A stretch of DNA of 29,453 nt from Palsa-870 sp039935415 (GTDB lineage: Bacteria > Chloroflexota > Dormibacteria > Dormibacterales > Dormibacteraceae): positions 1 through 29,453 of the forward strand of contig JBDTKH010000056.1 of the NCBI GenBank assembly GCA_039935415.1, given 5' to 3'. Positions 8,106 through 14,725 of this stretch are shown one piece after another. The notes beneath the pieces were generated by a model. It did not search any database, was not told the DNA's origin, and saw only the letters and a program-made list of their open reading frames with translations. Position 1 is the first letter of the stretch. Every line of letters starts with the position of its first letter. The translations under genes were made by a program, and so were the position numbers.

Positions 8106-8139
8106 TTGAATGTTAATTGATCTGATGTATGAATTAACA
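8106..8139 (+). promoter_or_regulatory. Histidine kinase promoter overlapped by perfect 8-bp inverted repeat
   Basis: TGTTAATT (8111-8118) and AATTAACA (8132-8139) are exact reverse complements separated by 13 bases, giving a 21-base centre-to-centre distance, two turns of B-DNA. A promoter fits inside: TTGAAT at 8106-8111 and TATGAA at 8128-8133 with a 16-base spacer. The repeat would cover both elements and is AT-rich against a GC-rich background. This is the expected form of a dimeric repressor site. Confidence 0.6.
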
Positions 8140-8152
8140 TAGAGCGGGCGAA

Positions 8153-10381
8153 GTGGCCAGGTCTCCTTCTCCTGCTTACACCCCCTCCCTTGGGCCTTCG
8201 CCAGTGGTCGGGCCCTCCATGGCTGTCCGGCCTGGCCGCACATTGACCGGCCTCGGACTGCGCGGCTGGCGAACGTTCACGATCGCCTCGATGGCCGCCG
8301 CCGTCATTGCGGGCGGCTTCGTCGTCTGGACCAGCCTGCGCATCGGTGGCGACGGAGCGACCATCGCCGTCGACGACATTGGCGAGGCGGTCGCCGCCCT
8401 CGCCGCGGCGGCGAGCTGCGGCTTCGCCGCATGGCGCACGTCCGGCCGCATTCGACTTGCCTGGGGCTTTTTTGCAGCCTCCGCCGCGAGCTGGGGCATC
8501 GGGGAGGTGATCTGGTCCGTCTACGAGGTCGGAATGGGCGTGAGCGTCCCCTTCCCTTCCGCGGCTGACGTGGGCTTCCTGCTCGCGATCCCGCTTGCGG
8601 TCGTGGGCATCTTTGCCTTCACCTCGGCGCCGAGCCGGCTGACCACCCGCGGCGAGGCCATTCTGGCCAGCGCGATCGTTGCCCTTTCGCTGCTGTTCAT
8701 CGCGTGGGCGCTCGGACTGGGCAAGGTTTACGAGACCTCGCCTGCTTCACCCGCCGCCGCGCTGATCAGCCTGGCCTACCCGGTCGCCGACATCATCACG
8801 ATCACCGTCCTCGTCCTTGCCCTGCGTCGCGCGCGCAGGACGGAGCTCGGGCGCATGTTCCTGCTTCTGGGTGGGATCGCCTCCACCGCCGTGGCCAACA
8901 GCACGTTCGCGTACTTGACCGCCGACGGGAGCTATGGCGCGATCGGCAGCGTTCTGGACGCGGGCTGGGTCATCGGCTACCTGATGATCGCCCTGGCGCC
9001 TCTCTGGCCGACGACGGACAGCGACCACGCACCCGCCGACGGGCCGATCGAGCTGTGGCAGCTGGCGCTGCCGTGGGTCGCGGTGCTCGCGGCGGCGATC
9101 ACCGCGGTTCGCCTCGCCACCGTCGACCAGCAGCTTGACCGCCTCCTGACCGTCCTCGCGGGAAGCATCGGGATCCTGCTTGTAGGCAACCAGGTCCTCA
9201 CGCATCGAGACTCGCTCGACCTGCTGCTGAAAAGCCAGCGCGCAGAAAAGGAGCTCAAGCGCCGGACGGCACTGTTGAACGAGATCGTGACCCACGCGCC
9301 GCTCGGGATCGCCCGCGTGGGCGCGGACATGAAGATCATCGACGTCAACCCACGCATGGCTTCGCTGATGCGGGCACAGTCTCGTGACATGGTTGGAATG
9401 TCGGTCGCGACGTACCTGCACCCCGAAGAGTTCAACCGCGTCTACGAGATCTTCCAGCCTCTGTGGACGGGAAGTGTCGACACCGTCGAATCGGACAGCC
9501 AGGCGCTCCGAGCGGACCGCACCAAGGCGTGGCTCCACTGGAGCGCGACCGCGGTTCGGAACGCGGCGGGTCGGGTCGAGTACTTCATCGCGATGTACGA
9601 GGACATGGACGCCGACCATGCCGCCAACGAGGCGGCGCTTGAGCACCTGGCGTCGCTCGAGCGTCTCAACCAGCTGAAGAGCGAGTTCGTGTCGCTGGTG
9701 AGCCACGAGTTTCGCACCGCGCTCGTGGGGATCCAGGGATTCAGCGAGATGATCCGCGATGAAGAGCTCTCCACCGCCGACATCAAGGCTTTCGCGGGCG
9801 ACATCAACAAGGACGCGCAGCGGCTCAATCGCATGATCAACGACATGCTCGACCTCGACCGGATCGAGGCGGGGAAGCTGGCGCTGCGGATCGAGCCGGT
9901 GAACATCAACGTGATGCTCATGGAGGCGGTGGAGCGCGCGACCGCGACAAGCGCCGCCCACCAGGTGCGGACCATCCTCGATCCCACGCAACCGATCGTG
10001 CAGAGCGATCCTGACCGCCTGGCGCAGGTCATCACGAACCTGCTCTCGAACGCGATCAAGTACTCACCCGACGGCGGCGAGATCATGGTCGCGAGCGCTG
10101 TCGGCGAGGGCTACGTGGACGTCAGCGTGCGAGACCACGGCGTCGGCATCCCGCCCGACTTCGTCAGGCGTCTCTTCAGCCGGTACGAGCGATTCGAGAA
10201 GACAAGCGGGAAGATCATCGGCACGGGGCTGGGTCTCGCCATCACGCGGCAGATCGTCGAGATGCAGGGCGGCAAGATCTGGGTGGACAGCAATGTGGGC
10301 TCAGGCTCGGAGTTCCACTTCACGGTACTACTGGCGCAAAAAGCGCCGGTTCAGGCCAGGGATGTTCTGGCAACTCAGTGA
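8153..10381 (+). CDS. Membrane PAS-domain sensor histidine kinase
   Basis: The 742-residue protein begins with a large membrane part of about ten helices (residues 40-350), with no recognised ligand-binding loop. A PAS domain follows at about 370-490 (LLNEIVTHAPLGIARVGADM onward). The HisKA motif VSLVSHEFRTALVG carries the phosphorylated H518. The ATPase domain shows the N-box (ITNLLSNAIKYS), G1 (VRDHGVGIP) and G2 (GTGLGLAITRQIVEMQGG). It phosphorylates a response regulator in answer to a membrane or intracellular signal. There is no adjacent regulator on its own strand; the receiver-only protein at 5692-6063 is the nearest candidate. The GTG start at 8153 has only a poor ribosome-binding site. 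The promoter carries an inverted repeat. Confidence 0.9.
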   Translation: MARSPSPAYTPSLGPSPVVGPSMAVRPGRTLTGLGLRGWRTFTIASMAAAVIAGGFVVWTSLRIGGDGATIAVDDIGEAVAALAAAASCGFAAWRTSGRIRLAWGFFAASAASWGIGEVIWSVYEVGMGVSVPFPSAADVGFLLAIPLAVVGIFAFTSAPSRLTTRGEAILASAIVALSLLFIAWALGLGKVYETSPASPAAALISLAYPVADIITITVLVLALRRARRTELGRMFLLLGGIASTAVANSTFAYLTADGSYGAIGSVLDAGWVIGYLMIALAPLWPTTDSDHAPADGPIELWQLALPWVAVLAAAITAVRLATVDQQLDRLLTVLAGSIGILLVGNQVLTHRDSLDLLLKSQRAEKELKRRTALLNEIVTHAPLGIARVGADMKIIDVNPRMASLMRAQSRDMVGMSVATYLHPEEFNRVYEIFQPLWTGSVDTVESDSQALRADRTKAWLHWSATAVRNAAGRVEYFIAMYEDMDADHAANEAALEHLASLERLNQLKSEFVSLVSHEFRTALVGIQGFSEMIRDEELSTADIKAFAGDINKDAQRLNRMINDMLDLDRIEAGKLALRIEPVNINVMLMEAVERATATSAAHQVRTILDPTQPIVQSDPDRLAQVITNLLSNAIKYSPDGGEIMVASAVGEGYVDVSVRDHGVGIPPDFVRRLFSRYERFEKTSGKIIGTGLGLAITRQIVEMQGGKIWVDSNVGSGSEFHFTVLLAQKAPVQARDVLATQ

Positions 10382-10494
10382 CCAGCGCTTGCGGCGAAGC
10401 GTCCGGGCCTCTGCTCGCATGCGCTCGAAGGCGAGGATCTCGAGCCGTTGCGCGACACGCCGCGCTTTCGCGCCCTCGGAAAGACGGGGACGGT

Positions 10495-11325
10495 CTAGTC
10501 CGCGTAAGGCCGGATCATCCGGCCGAGATCCTCGAGCTTGGCGAGCGCCTGGTCCCTGCCGTCCGGCGGGACGTAGTAGATGCACCGCTCGACACCGGCC
10601 TTCTCCAGCCTCTCGACCTCCTCAGCCGTCGGCTTGGGGTAGTAGCTGACCGGGATGGGCCCGCGTCCCGCCGCCCTCGCCATCTCCTGCAGCTCGGGGA
10701 TGCGCTCGATCACGTCACCGCGGTTCGGCATCCACCCGTCCGCGTAGCGCACGACCCGCTCCAGGATCTTTGGGCCGCTGCCGCCGAGGATGATCGGCGG
10801 GTGCGGCTTCTGGACCGGCTTCGGCCAGATCCACATCGGTCCGAAGTCCACCATCTCGCCGTGGTACTCGGACTGCTCCTGGGTCCAGATCGCCTTGCAC
10901 GCCTCGCTGCGCTCCCGAAGGAGTTGCCACCGCGTCTTGAACTCGGTCCCATGGTCGGCCATTTCCTCCCGGTTCCACCCGGCGCCGATGCCGAATATGA
11001 AGCGCCCATTGGAGACAAGGTCGACGCTGGCGACCTCTTTTGCGGTGTTGATCGGGTCGCGTTCGATCAGCAGGCAGATGCCGGTCGCAACCTTGATGGT
11101 CTTCGACGCGAGCGCTGCGGCCGTGAGGGCGACGAAGGGGTCCATGGTGTGCCAGTAGTGCTTGGGCAGCTCTCCTCCGGCCGGCCATGGCGAGTTGCGG
11201 CTCGTAGGGATGTGAGAGTGCTCGGCGACCCACAGCGACTCGAAACCAAGCTGCTCGGCAGCGGGCGCGAGCTCCGCCATCGAGATGGCGTAGTCCGTCG
11301 GAAAGATGGCGACGCCGAATTTCAT
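10495..11325 (-). CDS. Luciferase-like, probably F420-dependent oxidoreductase
   Basis: The 276-residue protein is a luciferase-like TIM barrel resembling the TIGR03619-type F420-dependent subgroup. Diagnostic stretches are MKFGVAIFPTDY at the N-terminus, LAPAAEQLGFESLWVAEH, TGICLLIERDPINTAKE, FIFGIGAGWNREEM and PPIILGGSGPKILERVVRYADGW. Members use F420 or FMN as hydride carrier on varied, mostly unknown, substrates in the cytoplasm. The ATG at 11325 matches the family start; an ORF extension of 12 residues upstream is not needed. TACGAT seven bases before this ATG suggests a leaderless mRNA. The gene stands alone, with the histidine kinase converging from the left and the HD-GYP gene upstream. 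Confidence 0.87.
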   Translation of the reverse strand: MKFGVAIFPTDYAISMAELAPAAEQLGFESLWVAEHSHIPTSRNSPWPAGGELPKHYWHTMDPFVALTAAALASKTIKVATGICLLIERDPINTAKEVASVDLVSNGRFIFGIGAGWNREEMADHGTEFKTRWQLLRERSEACKAIWTQEQSEYHGEMVDFGPMWIWPKPVQKPHPPIILGGSGPKILERVVRYADGWMPNRGDVIERIPELQEMARAAGRGPIPVSYYPKPTAEEVERLEKAGVERCIYYVPPDGRDQALAKLEDLGRMIRPYAD

Positions 11326-11332
11326 GCGCTCA

Positions 11333-11338
11333 ATCGTA
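11333..11338 (-). promoter_or_regulatory. Candidate -10 box (TACGAT) of the luciferase-like gene
   Basis: On the minus strand TACGAT ends seven bases before the ATG at 11325, so transcription would begin at or next to the start codon. No Shine-Dalgarno is visible. Confidence 0.5.
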
Positions 11339-11436
11339 ATTGCAGAAGGGTTTCTCCCCATCCGGCGCGGACGGCCACCTCCCGAGCTGCGCGCAGGGAC
11401 CCCAGCGGTGGGCTGGGAAGGGTGCTGCGACGGAAG

Positions 11437-12066
11437 TCACCCGGCGACGGTGAACCTTGGCGGCCGGTCCGGGGACCTGAATCGCTGCACGTCGAGGGAG
11501 GCGAACAACGCCGAGACCACCCTTGCGTCGAGGCGGCTGCCCGCCTCCTCGAGGACGACGGCGCGTGCTTCCCACTGCGAGCGGGCCTTGCGATATGGGC
11601 GGTCCGACGTCAGCGCGTCGTACGTGTCGGCGACCGCCACGACCCTGGCCTCGATCGGTATGGCGTCGCCCTTCAGCCCATAGGGATACCCGCTCCCGTC
11701 GAGGCGCTCGTGGTGGTAGAGCACCGCGAGCAGCTCTCGGCGCGAGCGGCCGCGGCCCAGGATCGAAAGGCCCATCTCCGGGTGCGACCTCATCAGAGAC
11801 CACTCGGCTTCGTCCAGCGGCGCGTGCTTGGCCAAAACCTCGTCCGGGATGGCCAGCTTGCCGATGTCGTGCAAGAGGCCCGCCCTCGCGAGCCCCCTGA
11901 GCTCCGTCGTGGTCATCGCCAGCTGGCGGCCGATGTGAACGCACAGCTGGGCGACACGCCGGTTGTGGCCGAGCGCCTCGCGTTCCCTGACCATGTGGCC
12001 AAGGATCACGACCGCCTCCATCCAACCCCTGATGCCTTTGACCTGTACGGCCGGGTGTGAACTCAC
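11437..12066 (-). CDS. HD-GYP domain phosphodiesterase
   Basis: The 209-residue protein is essentially one HD-GYP domain. It has the first His motif (HNRRVAQLC), the metal-binding HDIGKLAIPDEVL, the later HH pair and the GYP signature in HHERLDGSGYPYGLKGD, and ARVVAVADTYDALTSDRPYR. The family hydrolyses cyclic di-GMP (in some members cGAMP) to linear or mononucleotide products. There is no receiver or other sensory domain. The GTG at 12066 is supported by AGGAGG about seven bases upstream. A nucleotide second-messenger link to the CNB domain of 4445-5695 is tempting but unproven. The C-terminal 30 residues are proline- and arginine-rich and not part of the domain. Confidence 0.9.
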   Translation of the reverse strand: MSSHPAVQVKGIRGWMEAVVILGHMVREREALGHNRRVAQLCVHIGRQLAMTTTELRGLARAGLLHDIGKLAIPDEVLAKHAPLDEAEWSLMRSHPEMGLSILGRGRSRRELLAVLYHHERLDGSGYPYGLKGDAIPIEARVVAVADTYDALTSDRPYRKARSQWEARAVVLEEAGSRLDARVVSALFASLDVQRFRSPDRPPRFTVAG

Positions 12067-12193
12067 TGGGACTCCTCCTGGCGCTCTCTGCGCCCCGCCC
12101 GAGTGCCTTTCCGGTTCTGCTTACCCCAGAAGAACGCCTAGAAGCACAACGGCCGGAAGTCCAGTCCTGGTCGCCAATTCTTTCCGGGCGCGT

Positions 12194-12210
12194 GGCTACT
12201 CTCAGTAGCC
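12194..12210. other. Perfect 7-bp hairpin between HD-GYP and DUF6510 genes
   Basis: GGCTACT (12194-12200), loop CTC, AGTAGCC (12204-12210) form an uninterrupted inverted repeat downstream of the DUF6510 stop. There is no T tract on either side, so it is not a classical intrinsic terminator. It may end or stabilise the redox-operon transcript, or be a protein-binding site. The remaining 12067-12193 shows only the HD-GYP ribosome-binding site. Confidence 0.4.
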
Positions 12211-12233
12211 TACCAACGCGAAGTGTGCCGCTC

Positions 12234-12515
12234 TCAGGCCGGCACGCGGAACTCCAGGCAGCGCGTCCCCCTCAGGTCGACCCAGTACCGACCACGCCCT
12301 CGCACGATCCGCATCAGCACCTGCTCGCAGGCGGGGCAGCGAACAACGGTGCCCGGTGCATGCAGGTACACGTCGACGCGGCCGACCACGTTGACGGTGC
12401 CACAACCGGCGCAGGTCGTCTCCGCCGTGGTCATCTCCATCGTGAAGATCTCGCGGAGCAGGCCGCCTATCGCGTTCCCGTCGACCTTCGACTCCTGGCT
12501 GCTCATTGAACTCAC
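12234..12515 (-). CDS. DUF6510-like zinc-ribbon protein
   Basis: A small protein of 93 residues with one zinc-ribbon: CAGC (TTCAGCGTVNVVG) and, after about 22 residues, CPAC (RCPACEQVLMRIVRGRGRYWVDL). The TAETTCAGCG and RYWVDLRGTRCLEF patterns fit what I know as DUF6510. It is regularly found beside the sulfite-oxidase-like and FAD-reductase genes, as here, so a role in that redox module is likely but its function is unknown. Two starts are possible. ATG 12521 overlaps the reductase stop as ATGA, but AGGAGG abuts it. GTG 12515 has the same AGGAGG at an ideal six-base distance and is preferred. Confidence 0.8.
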   Translation of the reverse strand: MSSMSSQESKVDGNAIGGLLREIFTMEMTTAETTCAGCGTVNVVGRVDVYLHAPGTVVRCPACEQVLMRIVRGRGRYWVDLRGTRCLEFRVPA

Positions 12516-12517
12516 CG

Positions 12518-13258
12518 TCATCCTCCTGTGGCGCCGAAGCGCTCGGTCTTGATCCACCGCGGGTCGTAGCCCTGCGCGACGAGCAGGCTGGCCGCCGCCT
12601 CCACGAACGAGGTCGGGCCGCAGATGAACACGGCCGGGACCTGGTCCTTCGGCCACGCCACGTCGGCGACCATCTGGCTGTCGATCCGCCTCGCGTAGCC
12701 CTTCCAACCGGCGGGCTGCGCTCGGGTCAGCACCAGAGCGACCGTGAGCCCGTCGCCCGACGCCGCAAGGCGATCCAGCTCGTCCCTGTAGATGATGTCG
12801 TCGATGGTTCGCGACGAATACAGCAGCCGCGCCGGCGGCTTGATCTTGGCCAGGGCGCGGTGTCGCAGCATGGCCATCAGGGGGACCACGCCTGACCCGC
12901 CGGCGACCAGGAGCAACGGCCTTTCGCCGGCGTCCCAGACGAAGAAGCCGCCGATCGGCCCGCGAAGCTCGACCTTGTCCCCTGTCTTGATCTCTCCGAC
13001 GAGGTAGGGCGAGACCTCCCCGTCGACCAGCCGCTCGACGGTGATCGCGAGCCGCGGATCCTCCGGCGGCGACGCGATGGAGTAGCTCCGCTCCGTCTGG
13101 TAGCCGTCGTCGGCGGTCAGCCGCACGTCGACGTGCTGCCCGGCGAGATGGCCGGGCCACTCCGGCACCTTCAGCCGGAGGGTTGCCACACGAGGCGTCT
13201 CCTGGACAAGCTGGGCGACCTCGCCGAGCTGCCACAGCAGGGGTCCCCGCGAAGTCAC
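12518..13258 (-). CDS. FAD-binding oxidoreductase (ferredoxin-NADP reductase type)
   Basis: A 246-residue flavoprotein reductase. The FAD domain (about 1-105) contains RSYSIAS, the flavin-binding RxYS motif, followed by VSPYLVGEIKTGDKVELRG. The NAD(P) domain contains VAGGSGVVPLMAMLRH, YSSRTIDDIIYRDEL and VFICGPTSFVEAAASLLV. There is no 2Fe-2S domain, so an external redox partner is needed; the sulfite-oxidase-like protein encoded just upstream is the likely one. The only sensible start in frame is GTG 13258, with GAGG seven bases before it. This start lies inside one copy of a 19-base direct repeat. The stop overlaps the ATG-variant start of DUF6510. Confidence 0.88.
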   Translation of the reverse strand: MTSRGPLLWQLGEVAQLVQETPRVATLRLKVPEWPGHLAGQHVDVRLTADDGYQTERSYSIASPPEDPRLAITVERLVDGEVSPYLVGEIKTGDKVELRGPIGGFFVWDAGERPLLLVAGGSGVVPLMAMLRHRALAKIKPPARLLYSSRTIDDIIYRDELDRLAASGDGLTVALVLTRAQPAGWKGYARRIDSQMVADVAWPKDQVPAVFICGPTSFVEAAASLLVAQGYDPRWIKTERFGATGG

Positions 13259-13293
13259 AGCGAAGCCTCGTATTGGGGTCCCCGCGAAGTCAC
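13240..13293. repeat. 19-bp direct repeat, period 35, at the start of the FAD reductase gene
   Basis: GGGGTCCCCGCGAAGTCAC occurs at 13240-13258 and again at 13275-13293. The 16 bases after each copy are only loosely alike. On the minus strand each copy begins with GTG, but the 35-base period puts only the 13258 copy in frame with the reductase. It fills most of the gap to the sulfite-oxidase-like gene. Confidence 0.8.
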
Positions 13294-13334
13294 GCCGCAG
13301 GCCCTGACTTCGTTGGGCTTCTTCGTGGGGATGC

Positions 13335-13940
13335 TCAGTCTCCCCAGTACCGCTGCTCTCGCCAGGGGTCGCCGTAATTGTGGTAACCGTTCGTCTCCCA
13401 GAACCCAGGCTGGTCCTCGTTCTGGAGCGTGATGCCTCGAACCCACTTCGCGCTCTTCCAGAAATAGAGGTGCGGCACGACCATGCGCACAGGCCCACCG
13501 TGCTCCGGGTGCAGCGGCTGGCCGTCGTACTCGTAGGCGATCCAGGCCTGCGTGCCCAAGAGGTCGGCGAGCGGGACGTTTGTCGTGTAGCCGCCATCCG
13601 AGTAGACGGTCGTGTACTCGGCCGCGGTCTCGACGCCTTCGAGGATCGTGGCCACTGACACACCCGTCCAGGTCATGTCGAGCTTGGACCACTTCGTGAC
13701 GCAGTGGATGTCCACGGTGAACGTCTCGCTGGGCAGCTCGCGGAACTCTTTCCACGTCCAGCGCTTAGGCGAGTCGATCTCCCCGTCGATCGTGAACGTC
13801 CAATCGTCGAGCGAAACGCGAGGCGTGGGGCCGGCGGACAGGACCGGGTAGTCGTCCTCCACGTGCTGACCCGGAGGCACGCGCGAGCTGGACACGTTTT
13901 CACGGCGCTTGCCACGAAATCCGCGCGAGATGAATCCCAT
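13335..13940 (-). CDS. Sulfite-oxidase-like molybdopterin oxidoreductase (cytoplasmic)
   Basis: The 201-residue protein is the molybdopterin domain of the sulfite oxidase/MsrP family. The Mo-ligand cysteine is C80 in VDIHCVTKWSK, and W-rich blocks WTFTIDGEI, TWTGVSVATILEG, GYTTNVPLADLL, GGPVRMVVPHLYFWKSAKWV and the C-terminal NGYHNYGDPWREQRYWGD are conserved. It lacks a Tat or Sec signal, unlike MsrP, so it should act in the cytoplasm; substrate unknown. The ATG at 13940 has AGGAGG five bases upstream. The FAD reductase and DUF6510 genes follow, forming a conserved trio in which the reductase probably supplies electrons. Confidence 0.9.
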   Translation of the reverse strand: MGFISRGFRGKRRENVSSSRVPPGQHVEDDYPVLSAGPTPRVSLDDWTFTIDGEIDSPKRWTWKEFRELPSETFTVDIHCVTKWSKLDMTWTGVSVATILEGVETAAEYTTVYSDGGYTTNVPLADLLGTQAWIAYEYDGQPLHPEHGGPVRMVVPHLYFWKSAKWVRGITLQNEDQPGFWETNGYHNYGDPWREQRYWGD

Positions 13941-13991
13941 CAGTTCCTCCTTCCTGGGTCGCGATTCGTTACGAAAGCCCGGTTCGCCGCC

Positions 13992-14273
13992 TCAAGTCGA
14001 CGACTTGCGCCACTCCAACGGCGGTCCGAGCTTCTTCTCGAACAGGCCGGCTACCTCGCCCGGTCTGGGAAAACGTCCGGCTGATTTCTTGCTGAACAAG
14101 AGCTCACCATCAAGCGAGATCTCGAAGCGCCCACTCGAGCCGCTCTGTAGCTCGACGGCGCGCATGATCGGCGCCCAGCGGCTGAGCAGCTCGCCCGCCA
14201 GGCTCACGGCCTGGTCCAGGTAGTCTCAAGGGACGCAGTATTCGATCACGGCTTCGTGAAGTGGCGTGATCAT
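13992..14273 (-). CDS. SelW/Rdx-family protein, probable selenoprotein (in-frame TGA, CVPU)
   Basis: Read through one in-frame TGA (14226-14228), this frame encodes 93 residues of the SelT/SelW/SelH (Rdx) thioredoxin-like family. The N-terminal strand and redox motif read AVIEYCVP-U-DYLDQ, with Cys13 and TGA at codon 16 in the place where relatives have CxxC or CxxU. The rest (FEISLDGELLFSKKSAGRFPRPGEV) is intact family sequence, so the gene is not decayed after the stop. A perfect hairpin (14198-14214) begins 11 bases after the TGA, in the position of a bacterial SECIS element. The ATG at 14273 overlaps the stop of the preceding gene (ATGA). Neighbours are redox genes. No selA/selB/selC is visible in the window, so decoding as selenocysteine remains an inference. 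A caller that stops at TGA would report only the C-terminal piece from GTG 14207. Confidence 0.82.
14198..14214 (-). promoter_or_regulatory. Candidate bacterial SECIS hairpin
   Basis: On the minus strand CCAGGC (14214-14209), loop CGTGA, GCCTGG (14203-14198) form a perfect six-pair stem. The loop contains G-U and starts 17 bases after the TGA codon, inside the 16-37-base window used in published bacterial SECIS models. It lies in coding sequence, as bacterial SECIS elements do. Confidence 0.7.
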
Positions 14274-14689
14274 TTGGCCCTCATCCTGTTGTTCTTCGGG
14301 TTGTGCTCGACCTCGGCGAGGCCAAGCGCCTCGAGGAGCGGTGGCATGTACATGCCGAACCGTCCGCGCAGGCCTTTCTTCAGCCCGTACCACCCGCCGA
14401 CCGGGTTCTTCGGCGACCTGCCCCATGCTTCGACAGTGCCTTCCGCCGCCGGCTTCTGCTCGTCCGCGCTGCCCAGCGGCATCCAGTCGTCATGCTTCTT
14501 GAGCATCGCGTGAAGGTCCTCGATGGCCCGCACGTCGTAGCGAAGCTCGGTCTTCCCCACCAGGCACACGATGGCCGGTGGGTCGAGCGACTCGTCCCGG
14601 TACATCAGGTACTCCGAAGACCCGCTGGGAGTCGTCAGCTCCCACGGTGACTGCTTCGTGCCGGCTCCCTTGACTTTGGATTTGCCCAT
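14270..14689 (-). CDS. Conserved hypothetical protein, DUF6855-like
   Basis: A soluble 139-residue protein with no signal or membrane segment. Marked stretches are SPWELTTPSGSSEYLMYRDE, DDWMPLGSADEQKP, GTVEAWGRSPKNPVGGWYGL, KKGLRGRFGMYMPPLLEALG and LAEVEHNPKNNRMRAK. I associate this pattern with DUF6855 from memory and cannot confirm it; the function is unknown. The ATG at 14689 follows AGAGGAGAG at good distance; ten further residues upstream are open but lack support. Its stop overlaps the start of the SelW-like gene, so the two are probably translated together. Confidence 0.75.
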   Translation of the reverse strand: MGKSKVKGAGTKQSPWELTTPSGSSEYLMYRDESLDPPAIVCLVGKTELRYDVRAIEDLHAMLKKHDDWMPLGSADEQKPAAEGTVEAWGRSPKNPVGGWYGLKKGLRGRFGMYMPPLLEALGLAEVEHNPKNNRMRAK

Positions 14690-14725
14690 GGCTAACTCTC
14701 CTCTGGATTCTCTGTTCATTCTCGA

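Noticed and set aside
8747..9991. 414-codon minus-strand open frame inside the histidine kinase
   Set aside because: The plus strand carries all histidine kinase motifs; the antisense product is low-complexity His/Arg/Asp sequence.
10378..12060. 560-codon plus-strand open frame starting at GTGA on the kinase stop
   Set aside because: It runs antisense to the luciferase-like and HD-GYP genes, whose motifs are clear; the GTGA overlap is coincidence.
13992..14207. 71-codon ORF from GTG 14207 as a complete gene
   Set aside because: It lacks the first strand and redox motif of the SelW fold, which lie in the same frame before the TGA; it is better read as part of the Sec-containing gene.
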